From: Kribbella italica
GTDB lineage: Bacteria; Actinomycetota; Actinomycetes; Propionibacteriales; Kribbellaceae
DNA: 64,000 nt
NCBI RefSeq assembly: GCF_014205135.1
Contig: NZ_JACHMY010000001.1
Location: 6,324,001 to 6,388,000 of the forward strand
Direction: 5' to 3'
Each line of letters opens with the position of its first letter. Positions within the stretch are counted from its first letter, which is position 1. The position numbers and the translations under genes are program-made. The notes beneath the pieces are model-generated. The model did not search any database and was not told the DNA's origin. It saw only the letters and a list, made by a program, of their open reading frames with translations. Shown piece by piece: positions 8,957 to 16,238 of this stretch.

Positions 8957-9893
8957 CCAGCGCTCGGGCGGCGTCCAGCAGGTTGTCGCCGGTCGGCAGC
9001 GTGGCGATGATCGGGGTGTCCAGGCCGTTGTCGACGTACGCCTGGATCTTCGCCCGGCAGTCGTCGGCCGAACCGTGCACGACCAGGTCGTCGATCACCT
9101 CGACCGGCACGGCGGCCATCGCCGCGTTCCGGTCGCCCGCGGCCAAGGCCGCACGCATCAGACCGAGCGCCTCGCCGCGTCCGAGCCAGTCGTGGAAGGC
9201 GGAGTAGCCGGGCACGGTCAGGTACGTCGCGATCAGGTAGCGCCCGATGTTGCGGGCCATCTCGGCGTCCTCGGTGACGCAGACGAAGATCCTGGCCGCC
9301 AGCTCCTTGCCGTCCCCGAGCTCGGCCCGGACCTGCTTCACGTCGCCCGCCGACAGCCAGTTGGTGATCGCGCCGTCGGCTTCCCGCCGGGCCAGCTTCA
9401 GCATCTGCGGCCGCAGCGCCGCCAGCATGATCGCCGGCGGTACGTCGGGCGCCTTCTCCAGCCGGAACCGCTGGATGGTGAAGCTCTCGAACTCGCCGTC
9501 CACCTTGTCTCCGGCGAACGCCTGCCGCAGGAACCGCAGCACGTCCCGGGTCCGCGCCAGCGGCGGGTCGTACGCGATCCCGTTCCACCCGGTCACGATG
9601 GTCTCCGACGACGCCCCGATGCCGAGCACGAACCGCCCGGGCGCGAGATCGGCGAGCGCGGCCGCGCTCATCGCCAGCGCGGCAGGCCCCCGCGTGTGCA
9701 CCGGTACGACGGCCGTCCCGAGCCGCAGCTTGTCGTCCCACTCCGAGGCGAGCACCAGCGGCGTGAACGCGTCAGCGCCCGCGACCTCCGCGGACCACAG
9801 GTCGGTGTATCCGAGCGAGGCCAGCTCGCCGATCAGCGCCTTGTGCTCGCGCAGCGGTACGCCGGTCAGCGGAACGGTCAGTCCCCAACGCAT
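8940..9893 (-). CDS. LLM-class, probably F420-dependent oxidoreductase
   Basis: A 317-residue luciferase-like monooxygenase fold. The start at 9893 (MRWGLTVPLTGVPL) is chosen because it matches the family's beta-1 strand and forms a TGATG junction with the upstream SDR gene; a longer reading adds 21 unrelated residues. Family features include LGYTDLWSAEVAGADAFTPL, LGTAVVPVHTRGPAALAMSAAALADLAPGRF and a C-terminal helix region. F420 use is inferred from subfamily resemblance, as in many actinomycetes, not from a diagnostic residue. It is the last gene of the six-gene catabolic operon and probably performs a redox step there. Confidence 0.85.
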   Translation of the reverse strand: MRWGLTVPLTGVPLREHKALIGELASLGYTDLWSAEVAGADAFTPLVLASEWDDKLRLGTAVVPVHTRGPAALAMSAAALADLAPGRFVLGIGASSETIVTGWNGIAYDPPLARTRDVLRFLRQAFAGDKVDGEFESFTIQRFRLEKAPDVPPAIMLAALRPQMLKLARREADGAITNWLSAGDVKQVRAELGDGKELAARIFVCVTEDAEMARNIGRYLIATYLTVPGYSAFHDWLGRGEALGLMRAALAAGDRNAAMAAVPVEVIDDLVVHGSADDCRAKIQAYVDNGLDTPIIATLPTGDNLLDAARALASRPS

Positions 9894-10642
9894 CAGATCA
9901 GCCTCCTCAGCACCGGCAGCGGCGCGAGCTTCATGAATCTCGCCAACGGCTCCCACGGCCAGGCCGGCACGTAGGCGCGGCCCTTCTCCGCCTCGATCGC
10001 GGCCACCATCGCGCGCACCCCGACCTCGGTCTCGACGATGAACGGCGTCTGCTTCACGTGGTCGTTCAGCTCGGACTTCACGTAGCCCGGGCAGATCGCG
10101 CTGACCTTGATCGGCTTGCCGAGCAGCTCCATCCGCAGCCCCTCGGCCAGCGAGCTGACCGCCGCCTTGCTCGCGCCGTACGCCGTCAGCGAGCGCGGCA
10201 GGCCGCGGACCCCGGCGACCGAGGTGATGAAGACCAGGTGCCCGGCGTTCCGCTCCCGGAACAGCTCCATCGCCGCCTCGGCCTGGGCGAGCGCGGCGAC
10301 GTAGTTGGTCATCGTGGTCTCGAGGTTCGCGTCGAACCGGCCGGTGCCGACCGGCGTGCCCTTGCCGATCCCGGCGTTCACGATGATCCGGTCGAGGCCG
10401 CCGAGCTCGGTGTCGAGCGCGTGGAACACGGCGAACACCTGGGCGTGATCGGTGACGTCCAGGCGGCGAACGACGACCGTCCGGTCCGGGTGCGCCTTCG
10501 TCAGCTCGTCGCGCAGGTCGGCCAATCGGTCCTCGCGGCGGGCGGTCAGCGCGAGGTCGTGGCCCTTGGCAGCGAACTGCCGGGCCATCTCGGCGCCGAG
10601 CCCGGAGCTCGCCCCGGTGATCAGGATCGTGCGTCGTCGCAT
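9893..10642 (-). CDS. short-chain dehydrogenase/reductase
   Basis: A 249-residue classical SDR. The NAD(P)-binding motif TGASSGLG is at 9-16, NAG at ~89-91, and the catalytic residues are Ser141, Tyr155 and Lys159 (YGASK). Arg-rich residues after beta-2 (TARREDRL) favour NADP(H). It sits in the six-gene operon 8 bases downstream of the histidine-phosphatase gene and shares one base with the LLM gene. It may oxidise or reduce a hydroxy/keto intermediate. The C-terminal sequence (FMKLAPLPVLRRLI) is a hydrophobic tail often seen in membrane-associated SDRs. Confidence 0.9.
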   Translation of the reverse strand: MRRRTILITGASSGLGAEMARQFAAKGHDLALTARREDRLADLRDELTKAHPDRTVVVRRLDVTDHAQVFAVFHALDTELGGLDRIIVNAGIGKGTPVGTGRFDANLETTMTNYVAALAQAEAAMELFRERNAGHLVFITSVAGVRGLPRSLTAYGASKAAVSSLAEGLRMELLGKPIKVSAICPGYVKSELNDHVKQTPFIVETEVGVRAMVAAIEAEKGRAYVPAWPWEPLARFMKLAPLPVLRRLI

Positions 10643-10649
10643 CGCTGCC

Positions 10650-11330
10650 CTATCTGTAGGTCAGTTCGTCGGTGCCGTCGAGATGTCCGTGCTCGTTGTA
10701 GCTGACCACGGTCAGCCCGCTGCGCCCGGACACCACCTTGGTGATCGCGGTGTTGATCGTCACCGGGTTCAGCCGCAGCCAGAGCTCGTCGCCACCGGAC
10801 CACAGCCGGCCCACCACGGCCGCGATCGGTCCGCCCGAGGTGAACACCAGTACGGTCTCACCCTTGCCGGCGCGCGCGGCAACCCGCCGTACGGCCGCTT
10901 CGGAACGGTCGCAGAACTCGGTGAAGCTCTCGGTGTACCCGTCGCCGCCCCGCGTCCAGCGCTCGGTCGCGGCGGTGAACATCTCCTGGAACGCCCGCGT
11001 CGGATGCCCGGTCCGCGCCAGGTCCGCGAGCAGGACCGCCCGCCGCTTGTACGCCGGTTTGTGCGCGACGATCACCTGGTCGTGGTCGAACTCGTTGAAC
11101 CCCTCGTCGACCTCGACCGCGGCCGGCAGTCCCGCGGCCGTCAGCGCGAGCGACGCTGTCCGCGCATGCCGCTGCATCGCGCCGGTGACCACGAGATCGG
11201 GCTTCACCCCACGCTCGGCCAGGGTCTCGCCGAGGCGAACCGCCTGCCGGTCACCGAGCGGGGAGAGCCGGTCGTAGTCGCTCTTGCCGAACGACGCCTG
11301 CGCGTGCCGGATCAGGTAGACGGTCCCCAT
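10650..11330 (-). CDS. histidine phosphatase superfamily protein with altered second His motif
   Basis: A 226-residue branch-1 phosphoglycerate-mutase-like fold. The phospho-acceptor motif is RHAQ with His9; SPLGDRQA and TGAMQRHARTA supply the usual Arg residues. The second conserved histidine, normally in a T-H-G-G context, is replaced: the sequence reads FTSGGPIAAV with Ser165. This may lower or change activity, although T-S-G-G variants may be a genuine subfamily. It follows the kinase-like gene directly (stop and start adjacent) within the catabolic operon, so it could remove phosphate from the kinase product or act as housecleaning. Confidence 0.82.
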   Translation of the reverse strand: MGTVYLIRHAQASFGKSDYDRLSPLGDRQAVRLGETLAERGVKPDLVVTGAMQRHARTASLALTAAGLPAAVEVDEGFNEFDHDQVIVAHKPAYKRRAVLLADLARTGHPTRAFQEMFTAATERWTRGGDGYTESFTEFCDRSEAAVRRVAARAGKGETVLVFTSGGPIAAVVGRLWSGGDELWLRLNPVTINTAITKVVSGRSGLTVVSYNEHGHLDGTDELTYR

Positions 11331-12392
11331 TCAGGCCTTCCGGATGATCTGGCGGCAACGCCGTTCGAGCAGGTTGACCGGGAGCCAGAGGTTCTTGAAC
11401 CGCGGGTTGCGGGTCTGCTTGTGGTGGTAGCGGTAGTAGATCTGCTGCGCGATCACGGCCAGCCGGAACAGGCCGAACACCTCGTAGAAGGCCCACTTGC
11501 CGCGATCCAGCCCGGTCTGCGCACAGTAGTAGTCGACGATCTCGTCCCGGCTGATCATGCCCGGCGCGTCCGACGGCTGCAGGCGGAACCGCCGGAAGGC
11601 CCAGTCGTCGTCGGCCTGCACCCAGTACGCCAGGCCGCTGCCGAGATCCATCAGCGGGTCGCCGATCGTGGCCAGCTCCCAGTCGAGCACGCCGATCACC
11701 TTCAGCGGATCGGCCGGATCGAGGACGACGTTGTCGAGGCGGAAGTCGTTGTGGATCACGCGGGACCCGACGTCGGCCGGGCGGTTCGCCTCGAGCCACT
11801 TCATCACCTTCCCGGCGCCACCCACGTTCCAGGTCTTCGCCTTGCGGTAGCGCTCGGACCAGCCGTGCACCTGGCGTTCGACGTACCCGTCGCCGCGGCT
11901 GAGATCGGCCAAGCCCGCCTGGACCGGATCGACCTGGTGCAGCGCGACCAAGGTGTCGATCAGCGTGAAGCCGAGCTGCCGGGTCTGCTCCGGTGTCAGG
12001 TCGACTCCAAGCGACGACCGGCGCGGGATGGTGCCGGCGATCCGCTCCATCACGTAGAACTCGGAGCCGAGCACGCCAAGGTCGGTGCAGTGGGCAACCA
12101 TCTTCGGGACGTACGGGAAGACCGGCGCCAGACCGGCCTGGATCCGGTACTCGCGGCCCATGTCGTGCGCGCTCTTCGCCTTGGTCCCGGCCGGCGGGCG
12201 GCGCAGGATGAGGTCGCGGCCGTCGTACCGGAGCAGGTAGGTCAGGTTCGAGGCACCGCCGGAGAACTGGCGGACCTCGGGAAGCCCGTCCGGCAGGTCC
12301 GTGTGCGTGCGCAGCCAGGCGTCGACAGCGGGGACGTCGAAGGAGTCCTCGTCGCGAACGGCGCGAGCTCCCTCGACGACGTCCGCCGCCAC
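11331..12392 (-). CDS. APH-fold phosphotransferase (ACAD10/11-type kinase)
   Basis: A 353-residue aminoglycoside-phosphotransferase-fold kinase. The GTG at 12392 is chosen because it overlaps the preceding SDR stop by one base (TAGTG). The catalytic loop HNDFRLDN is near residues 213-220 (His-x-Asp-x4-Asn) and the metal-binding DWELATIGDPLMDLG lies just after, so the kinase is apparently active. The GGASNLTYLL nucleotide loop and the DWELATIGDP signature are those of the family fused to acyl-CoA dehydrogenases in ACAD10/ACAD11 and found as LvaA in levulinate catabolism. These phosphorylate 4-hydroxyacyl-CoA. With the acyl-CoA dehydrogenase in the same operon, that function is the best inference. 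Confidence 0.88.
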   Translation of the reverse strand: MAADVVEGARAVRDEDSFDVPAVDAWLRTHTDLPDGLPEVRQFSGGASNLTYLLRYDGRDLILRRPPAGTKAKSAHDMGREYRIQAGLAPVFPYVPKMVAHCTDLGVLGSEFYVMERIAGTIPRRSSLGVDLTPEQTRQLGFTLIDTLVALHQVDPVQAGLADLSRGDGYVERQVHGWSERYRKAKTWNVGGAGKVMKWLEANRPADVGSRVIHNDFRLDNVVLDPADPLKVIGVLDWELATIGDPLMDLGSGLAYWVQADDDWAFRRFRLQPSDAPGMISRDEIVDYYCAQTGLDRGKWAFYEVFGLFRLAVIAQQIYYRYHHKQTRNPRFKNLWLPVNLLERRCRQIIRKA

Positions 12393-13207
12393 TACCGCTC
12401 TCCGGCCGACGGCACCTGATCTGCGCTGGTCGCTTCCGCGCGCTGCCGGGCGCGGGCGGCGATCTTGCGCATCTGCCGGTCGTACAGCGGGCGGGCGAAC
12501 CGCTTGGTCCGCCAGGCCAGCAGCGCCGGCCGGTCCGGGATGATCAGGAACTGCTTCTTCTTCACCCCGGCGACCACCGCCGCCGCGATGTCGTCCGCGG
12601 TCCGCGGCGACTTCTCGATCAGCCGGCGCGCGGAGTCGCTCATCGCGGTGTCCGCGCCCTGGATCGAGTCGCCCAGGTTGGTCTTGAAGAACGACGGGCA
12701 GACCACGGACACACTCACGCCGTACGGGTGCAGCTCGTGCGAGAGCGTCTCCGACAATGCGACCACTGCGGCCTTGACACTGTTGTACGAGCTCATCATC
12801 GGCGGGTGCACGAGCCCGGCGGCGGACGCCGTGTTCACGATCTGGCCGGAGCGCTGCCGCTTGAACAGCGGCGTGAACGCGCGGCACCCGCGGACCACGC
12901 CCATCAGGTTGATGTCGACGACCCGGTCCCACTCGGCCAGCGTCTCGACGTCGATCCGGCCGCCGGTGGCGATCCCGGCGTTGTTCACCAGGATGTCCAG
13001 GCCGCCCCAGGTCTGCTCGACCCACTCGACCGCGGCGTCCCAGTCCTCGGCGCTGCGCACGTTCAGCTGCCGGTACGACGCGCCGGCCGGCGGCGTCAGG
13101 CCGGCCGCCACGTCGGTACTCAGGACCTGGTGGCCCTCAGCAACGAACCGCTCGACCAGCGCGAGCCCCAGCCCGCTCGCTCCACCGGTGACCAGGACCC
13201 TGCTCAT
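12392..13207 (-). CDS. short-chain dehydrogenase/reductase
   Basis: A 271-residue classical SDR starting at the ATG at 13207, which overlaps the acyl-CoA dehydrogenase stop (ATGA). TGGASGLG is at 7-14, Asp32 ends beta-2 (favouring NAD(H)), NNAG at 75-78, and the catalytic set is Ser128, Tyr141 and Lys145 (YNSVK). The C-terminal extension after residue 215 (KKKQFLIIPDRPALLAWRTKRF) is basic and typical of SDRs that neighbour acyl-CoA dehydrogenases in actinomycetes. A likely role is a hydroxyacyl/ketoacyl redox step in the same pathway. It is coupled to both neighbours. Confidence 0.9.
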   Translation of the reverse strand: MSRVLVTGGASGLGLALVERFVAEGHQVLSTDVAAGLTPPAGASYRQLNVRSAEDWDAAVEWVEQTWGGLDILVNNAGIATGGRIDVETLAEWDRVVDINLMGVVRGCRAFTPLFKRQRSGQIVNTASAAGLVHPPMMSSYNSVKAAVVALSETLSHELHPYGVSVSVVCPSFFKTNLGDSIQGADTAMSDSARRLIEKSPRTADDIAAAVVAGVKKKQFLIIPDRPALLAWRTKRFARPLYDRQMRKIAARARQRAEATSADQVPSAGER

Positions 13208-14433
13208 TCGGACTCCTTGTACTTCGCCAGCTCGATCCGTGCGACCACTCCACGGTGCACCTCGTCGGGCCCGTCCGCCAGTCTCAGCGCCCGCGCGCCG
13301 GTCCACGCCGCGGCCAGCGGGAAGTCGTCGGACAGTCCGCCACCGCCGTGCAACTGGATCGCCATGTCGATCACGTCCTGCGCCATCCGCGGGACGGCCA
13401 CCTTGATCTGGCTGACCTCGCTGAGCGCGCCGGCAAGGCCTTCGGTGTCGAGCAGGTGGGCAGTCTGCAGAACCAGCAGCCGGGCCTGGTTGATCGCGAT
13501 CCGCGCGTCGGCGATCCGCTCGCGGTTGCCGCCGAGGTTGACCAGCGGCTTGCCGAACGCCGTCCGGCTCAGCCCACGGCGTACGGCGAGCTCGAGCGAG
13601 TGCTCGGCCAGGCCGATCAGGCGCATGCAGTGGTGCACCCGGCCCGGACCGAGCCGGCCCTGGGCGATCTCGAACGCACGGCCGGGGCCGACCAGGATGT
13701 TCTCGGCCGGGACCCGGACGTCGGTGAACGAGACCTCGCCGTGGCCGTGCGGTTCGTCGTACCGGTGCATGGCGGGGAGCAGGCGCTCGACCTTCACGCC
13801 CGGGGTGTCGCGCGGAACCAGGACCATTGTGTGACGGGCGTAGCGGTGCGCGTCGGGGTCGGTCAGGCCCATGAAGATGAGCAGCTCGCAGTCCGGGTGG
13901 CCGATGCCGGTGCTCCACCACTTGCGGCCGTTGATCACGACCTCGTCGCCGTCCGGGATCGCGGTCGCGGCCATGTTGGTCGCGTCGGACGACGCGACGT
14001 CGGGCTCGGTCATGCAGAACGCCGACCGGATCGCGCCGTCGAGCAGCGGTTCGAGCCAGCGCTTCTTCTGCTCGGCCGTGCCGTAGCGCAGCAGGACCTC
14101 CATGTTGCCGGTGTCCGGGGCGTTGCAGTTGAACACGTACGGCGCCAGGAACGACCGGCCGGTCAGCTCGGCGATCGGGGCGTAGTCGAGGTTGGACAGG
14201 CCTTCGCCGTACTGCTCGTTGCCGGGCTCGGCGGACGGGAGAAAGAGGTTCCACAGGCCTTGCTCGCGGGCCTTGGCCTGCAGGTCCTTGAACGCCGGCT
14301 GCGGCTGCCACGGATCGGCGGCGTTCTTGGTCGCTGCGTGCAACTCAGCCTCGACCGGCTCGATCTCGGTCTCGAGGAAGCTCATGACCCGCTCGATCAG
14401 CTCTTGCGCCCGTGCGGACGGCTCGAACCCCAT
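13204..14433 (-). CDS. acyl-CoA dehydrogenase (FadE/ACAD10-11-like)
   Basis: A 409-residue FAD-dependent acyl-CoA dehydrogenase, first gene of the six-gene operon. The ATG at 14433 has a strong GAGGAG ribosome site 5-6 bases upstream; an upstream reading to 14472 lacks one. Domain order: helical N-domain with FKDLQAKAREQGLWNLFLP, beta-domain with AFCMTEPDVASSDATNM (FAD/substrate contact) and INGRKWWSTG, then the C-terminal helical domain with LGGNRERIADARIAINQARLL and QLHGGGGLSDDFPLA. This subfamily pairs with APH-type kinases. In ACAD10/11 and Lva systems it uses a 4-phosphoacyl-CoA intermediate. Substrate here is inferred, not seen. Confidence 0.92.
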   Translation of the reverse strand: MGFEPSARAQELIERVMSFLETEIEPVEAELHAATKNAADPWQPQPAFKDLQAKAREQGLWNLFLPSAEPGNEQYGEGLSNLDYAPIAELTGRSFLAPYVFNCNAPDTGNMEVLLRYGTAEQKKRWLEPLLDGAIRSAFCMTEPDVASSDATNMAATAIPDGDEVVINGRKWWSTGIGHPDCELLIFMGLTDPDAHRYARHTMVLVPRDTPGVKVERLLPAMHRYDEPHGHGEVSFTDVRVPAENILVGPGRAFEIAQGRLGPGRVHHCMRLIGLAEHSLELAVRRGLSRTAFGKPLVNLGGNRERIADARIAINQARLLVLQTAHLLDTEGLAGALSEVSQIKVAVPRMAQDVIDMAIQLHGGGGLSDDFPLAAAWTGARALRLADGPDEVHRGVVARIELAKYKESE

Positions 14434-14476
14434 CACCACTCCTCGCGCTGGACTTCCTTGACCGTAGCGCACGTTC

Positions 14477-14489
14477 TAAGCAATGCTCA
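14477..14489. promoter_or_regulatory. candidate TetR operator between divergent genes
   Basis: TAAGCA-A-TGCTCA is an imperfect inverted repeat with 5 of 6 arm positions matching. It lies in the 49-base spacer between the acyl-CoA dehydrogenase and the TetR gene and overlaps the first possible start codon of the latter. Position and symmetry suit autoregulation plus control of the catabolic operon. Only one site is seen. Confidence 0.4.
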
Positions 14490-15112
14490 ATAGCGTGAGC
14501 GGAAACACCGGACCCGAGCCCACGGCCGCGCCTGCCCGGCGCCGGCTGAGCGCGGACGACCGGCGCAAGCAGCTCGTCGGCATCGGTCTGATGATGCTGC
14601 GCACGCAGCCGATCCACGAGCTCTCGATCGACGCGGTCGCGGCCGAGGCGGGGATCTCCCGTGGCTTGCTGTTCCACTACTTCCCCACCAAGCGGGACTT
14701 CTACATCGCGGTCATGCGCGCCGCCGGCCGCCGCCTGCTGCGCGTCACCAAGCCCGACGCGTCGCTGCCGCCGGCTGACCAGCTGCGCCAGATGCTGCTG
14801 GCCTTCGTCGCATTCGTCGGCCGCCGCCGCGACTCGTACATCTCCTTCGTCCGCGGCGCCGCCGGCGGGGATGTCTTCGTCGTCGAGGTGTACGCCGAGA
14901 CGCGCGCCGCGCTCACCGCCCGCGTCCTCACGCTGCTCGACCAGGACGCCGAGGACCAGCCGTCGTCGCCGGTCAGGCTGACGGTGCACGCCTGGCTCGC
15001 GTACGTCGAGGACCTCGCCATCGAGTGGTCAGGCCTCCCGGAGGCCGAGCGCCCCTACACGGCGGACCAACTCGTCGACCGCACGTTGAGTGCGCTGAAG
15101 GCCCTTAGTTGA
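14483..15112 (+). CDS. TetR/AcrR family transcriptional regulator
   Basis: A 209-residue regulator. The helix-turn-helix is at about residues 27-75 (DRRKQLVGIGLMMLRT ... AVAAEAGISRGLLFHYFPTKRDFY), followed by the usual all-helical ligand domain. The ATG at 14483 lies inside the candidate operator and has no ribosome site; the in-frame GTG at 14495 is an equally good start (205 residues). The gene is divergent from the acyl-CoA dehydrogenase operon, so it probably represses it and releases on binding an acyl-CoA or related ligand (inference). Its 3' end overlaps the convergent LacI-type gene by 8 bases. Confidence 0.9.
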   Translation: MLNSVSGNTGPEPTAAPARRRLSADDRRKQLVGIGLMMLRTQPIHELSIDAVAAEAGISRGLLFHYFPTKRDFYIAVMRAAGRRLLRVTKPDASLPPADQLRQMLLAFVAFVGRRRDSYISFVRGAAGGDVFVVEVYAETRAALTARVLTLLDQDAEDQPSSPVRLTVHAWLAYVEDLAIEWSGLPEAERPYTADQLVDRTLSALKALS

Positions 15113-16103
15113 CAGGTCCCGTGGAGTCCCGGATCACCAGTTCGGTGGCCAGTTCGACGTGCAGGGCCTCGACCTCGTGGCGGTCGAGGAGGCGGATCAG
15201 GAGGCTGACGGCCATTCGGCCCATTTCCTGGAGCGGCTGGCGGACGGTGGTGAGCAGGGGTGAGGTGGCTCGGCTGACGTCGATGTCGTCGAAGCCTGCG
15301 ATCGAGAGGTCGTGCGGGACGCGCAGGCCGCGCTGGGCCGCGGCTCGGAGGGCGCCGACGGCGGTCTTGTCGTTGAAGGCGACCAGGGCCGTCGGGCGGT
15401 TGGGGAGGTCGAGCAGTTCGCCGGCGGCTCGGAAGCCCTCTTCGGTGGTCGGCTCGACGTACCGGACGAGGGACGGGTCGGGGAGGGAGCCGGCGTCGGC
15501 GAGTGCTGCGGCGTGGCCGCTCAGGCGGGCATCACTGGCGAGCCACTCGCGAGGGCCGGCGATGACACCGATGCGGCGGTGACCGAGGCCGGTGAGGTGG
15601 GCGGTGACCTGGCGGGCGCCGGAGAAGTGCGCGGCGGAGACGGAGGCGATGTCCCTCGGCAGCGGGGTGCGCGGGTCGACGACGACGAACGGGAGCCGCC
15701 GGTTCTTTAGCTGGACGAGGTCTTCGGGAGGTTCGGGCGGGAGGATGAGGATTGCTCCGGCCAGGCCTGGCTGCTCCCGCAGACTTGAAGGGACGTTGTC
15801 GCCCGCGTTGAGGATCAGCTGGCGGCCGTGGCGGTCGAGGGACTCGGCGATCGAGGTGACGATCAGGCCGAAGTAGTCGGTCAGCAGGTACGGGCAGCGC
15901 ACGTAGACCGCGCCCGCGGCGGGCTTCGGCATACCGCCGCGCGGGCTGGGAGCGCGCAGTCCCAGCTCCTCGACCGCGCGCTCGACCAGGGCACGGGTCT
16001 CCGGCGCGACGCTGCCCTGCTGGTTGAGCACCCGGGAGACGGTCGCGATCGACACTCCCGTGGCCGCCGCGACCTCGCGCACGGTCGCGCGTCCGCTAGG
16101 CAT
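15105..16103 (-). CDS. LacI-family transcriptional regulator
   Basis: A 332-residue repressor. The N-terminal HTH is at residues 6-27 (ATVREVAAATGVSIATVSRV) followed by the hinge LNQQGSVAPETRALVERAVEELG, then a periplasmic-binding-protein-like sugar domain ending with PLLTTVRQPLQEMGRMAVSLL, the standard family C-terminus. It is divergent from the secreted GH30 glycosidase and is therefore its probable regulator, responding to a sugar released by the enzyme. The ATG at 16103 begins exactly at the conserved N-terminus. Confidence 0.93.
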   Translation of the reverse strand: MPSGRATVREVAAATGVSIATVSRVLNQQGSVAPETRALVERAVEELGLRAPSPRGGMPKPAAGAVYVRCPYLLTDYFGLIVTSIAESLDRHGRQLILNAGDNVPSSLREQPGLAGAILILPPEPPEDLVQLKNRRLPFVVVDPRTPLPRDIASVSAAHFSGARQVTAHLTGLGHRRIGVIAGPREWLASDARLSGHAAALADAGSLPDPSLVRYVEPTTEEGFRAAGELLDLPNRPTALVAFNDKTAVGALRAAAQRGLRVPHDLSIAGFDDIDVSRATSPLLTTVRQPLQEMGRMAVSLLIRLLDRHEVEALHVELATELVIRDSTGPVN

Positions 16104-16214
16104 TTGTTACATCGCTTTGTTTCACGCTCAGCACCCTAGCCTGCCGCCTCAGGATCTTGACAGGGGCGAACCTCGCGGAGTTTCCTGAGGCAGTTTGTTG
16201 CAGCCGTGTTTCAT
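16103..16214. promoter_or_regulatory. divergent LacI/GH30 control region
   Basis: Three elements are visible. TTGACA at 16157-16162 matches a -35 consensus toward the GH30 gene, although no good -10 follows at 17 bases. A perfect 9-base inverted repeat (GCCTCAGGA at 16146-16154, TCCTGAGGC at 16183-16191) brackets it. Two related T-rich sites, TTTGTTACA...GTTTCA (16103-16124) and TTTGTTGCA...GTTTCA (16194-16213), flank the region near each start codon. The arrangement suggests paired operators; which element the LacI protein binds is unknown. Confidence 0.4.
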
Positions 16215-16238
16215 CGGGGGAAGACCTTGAGGAGTGCG

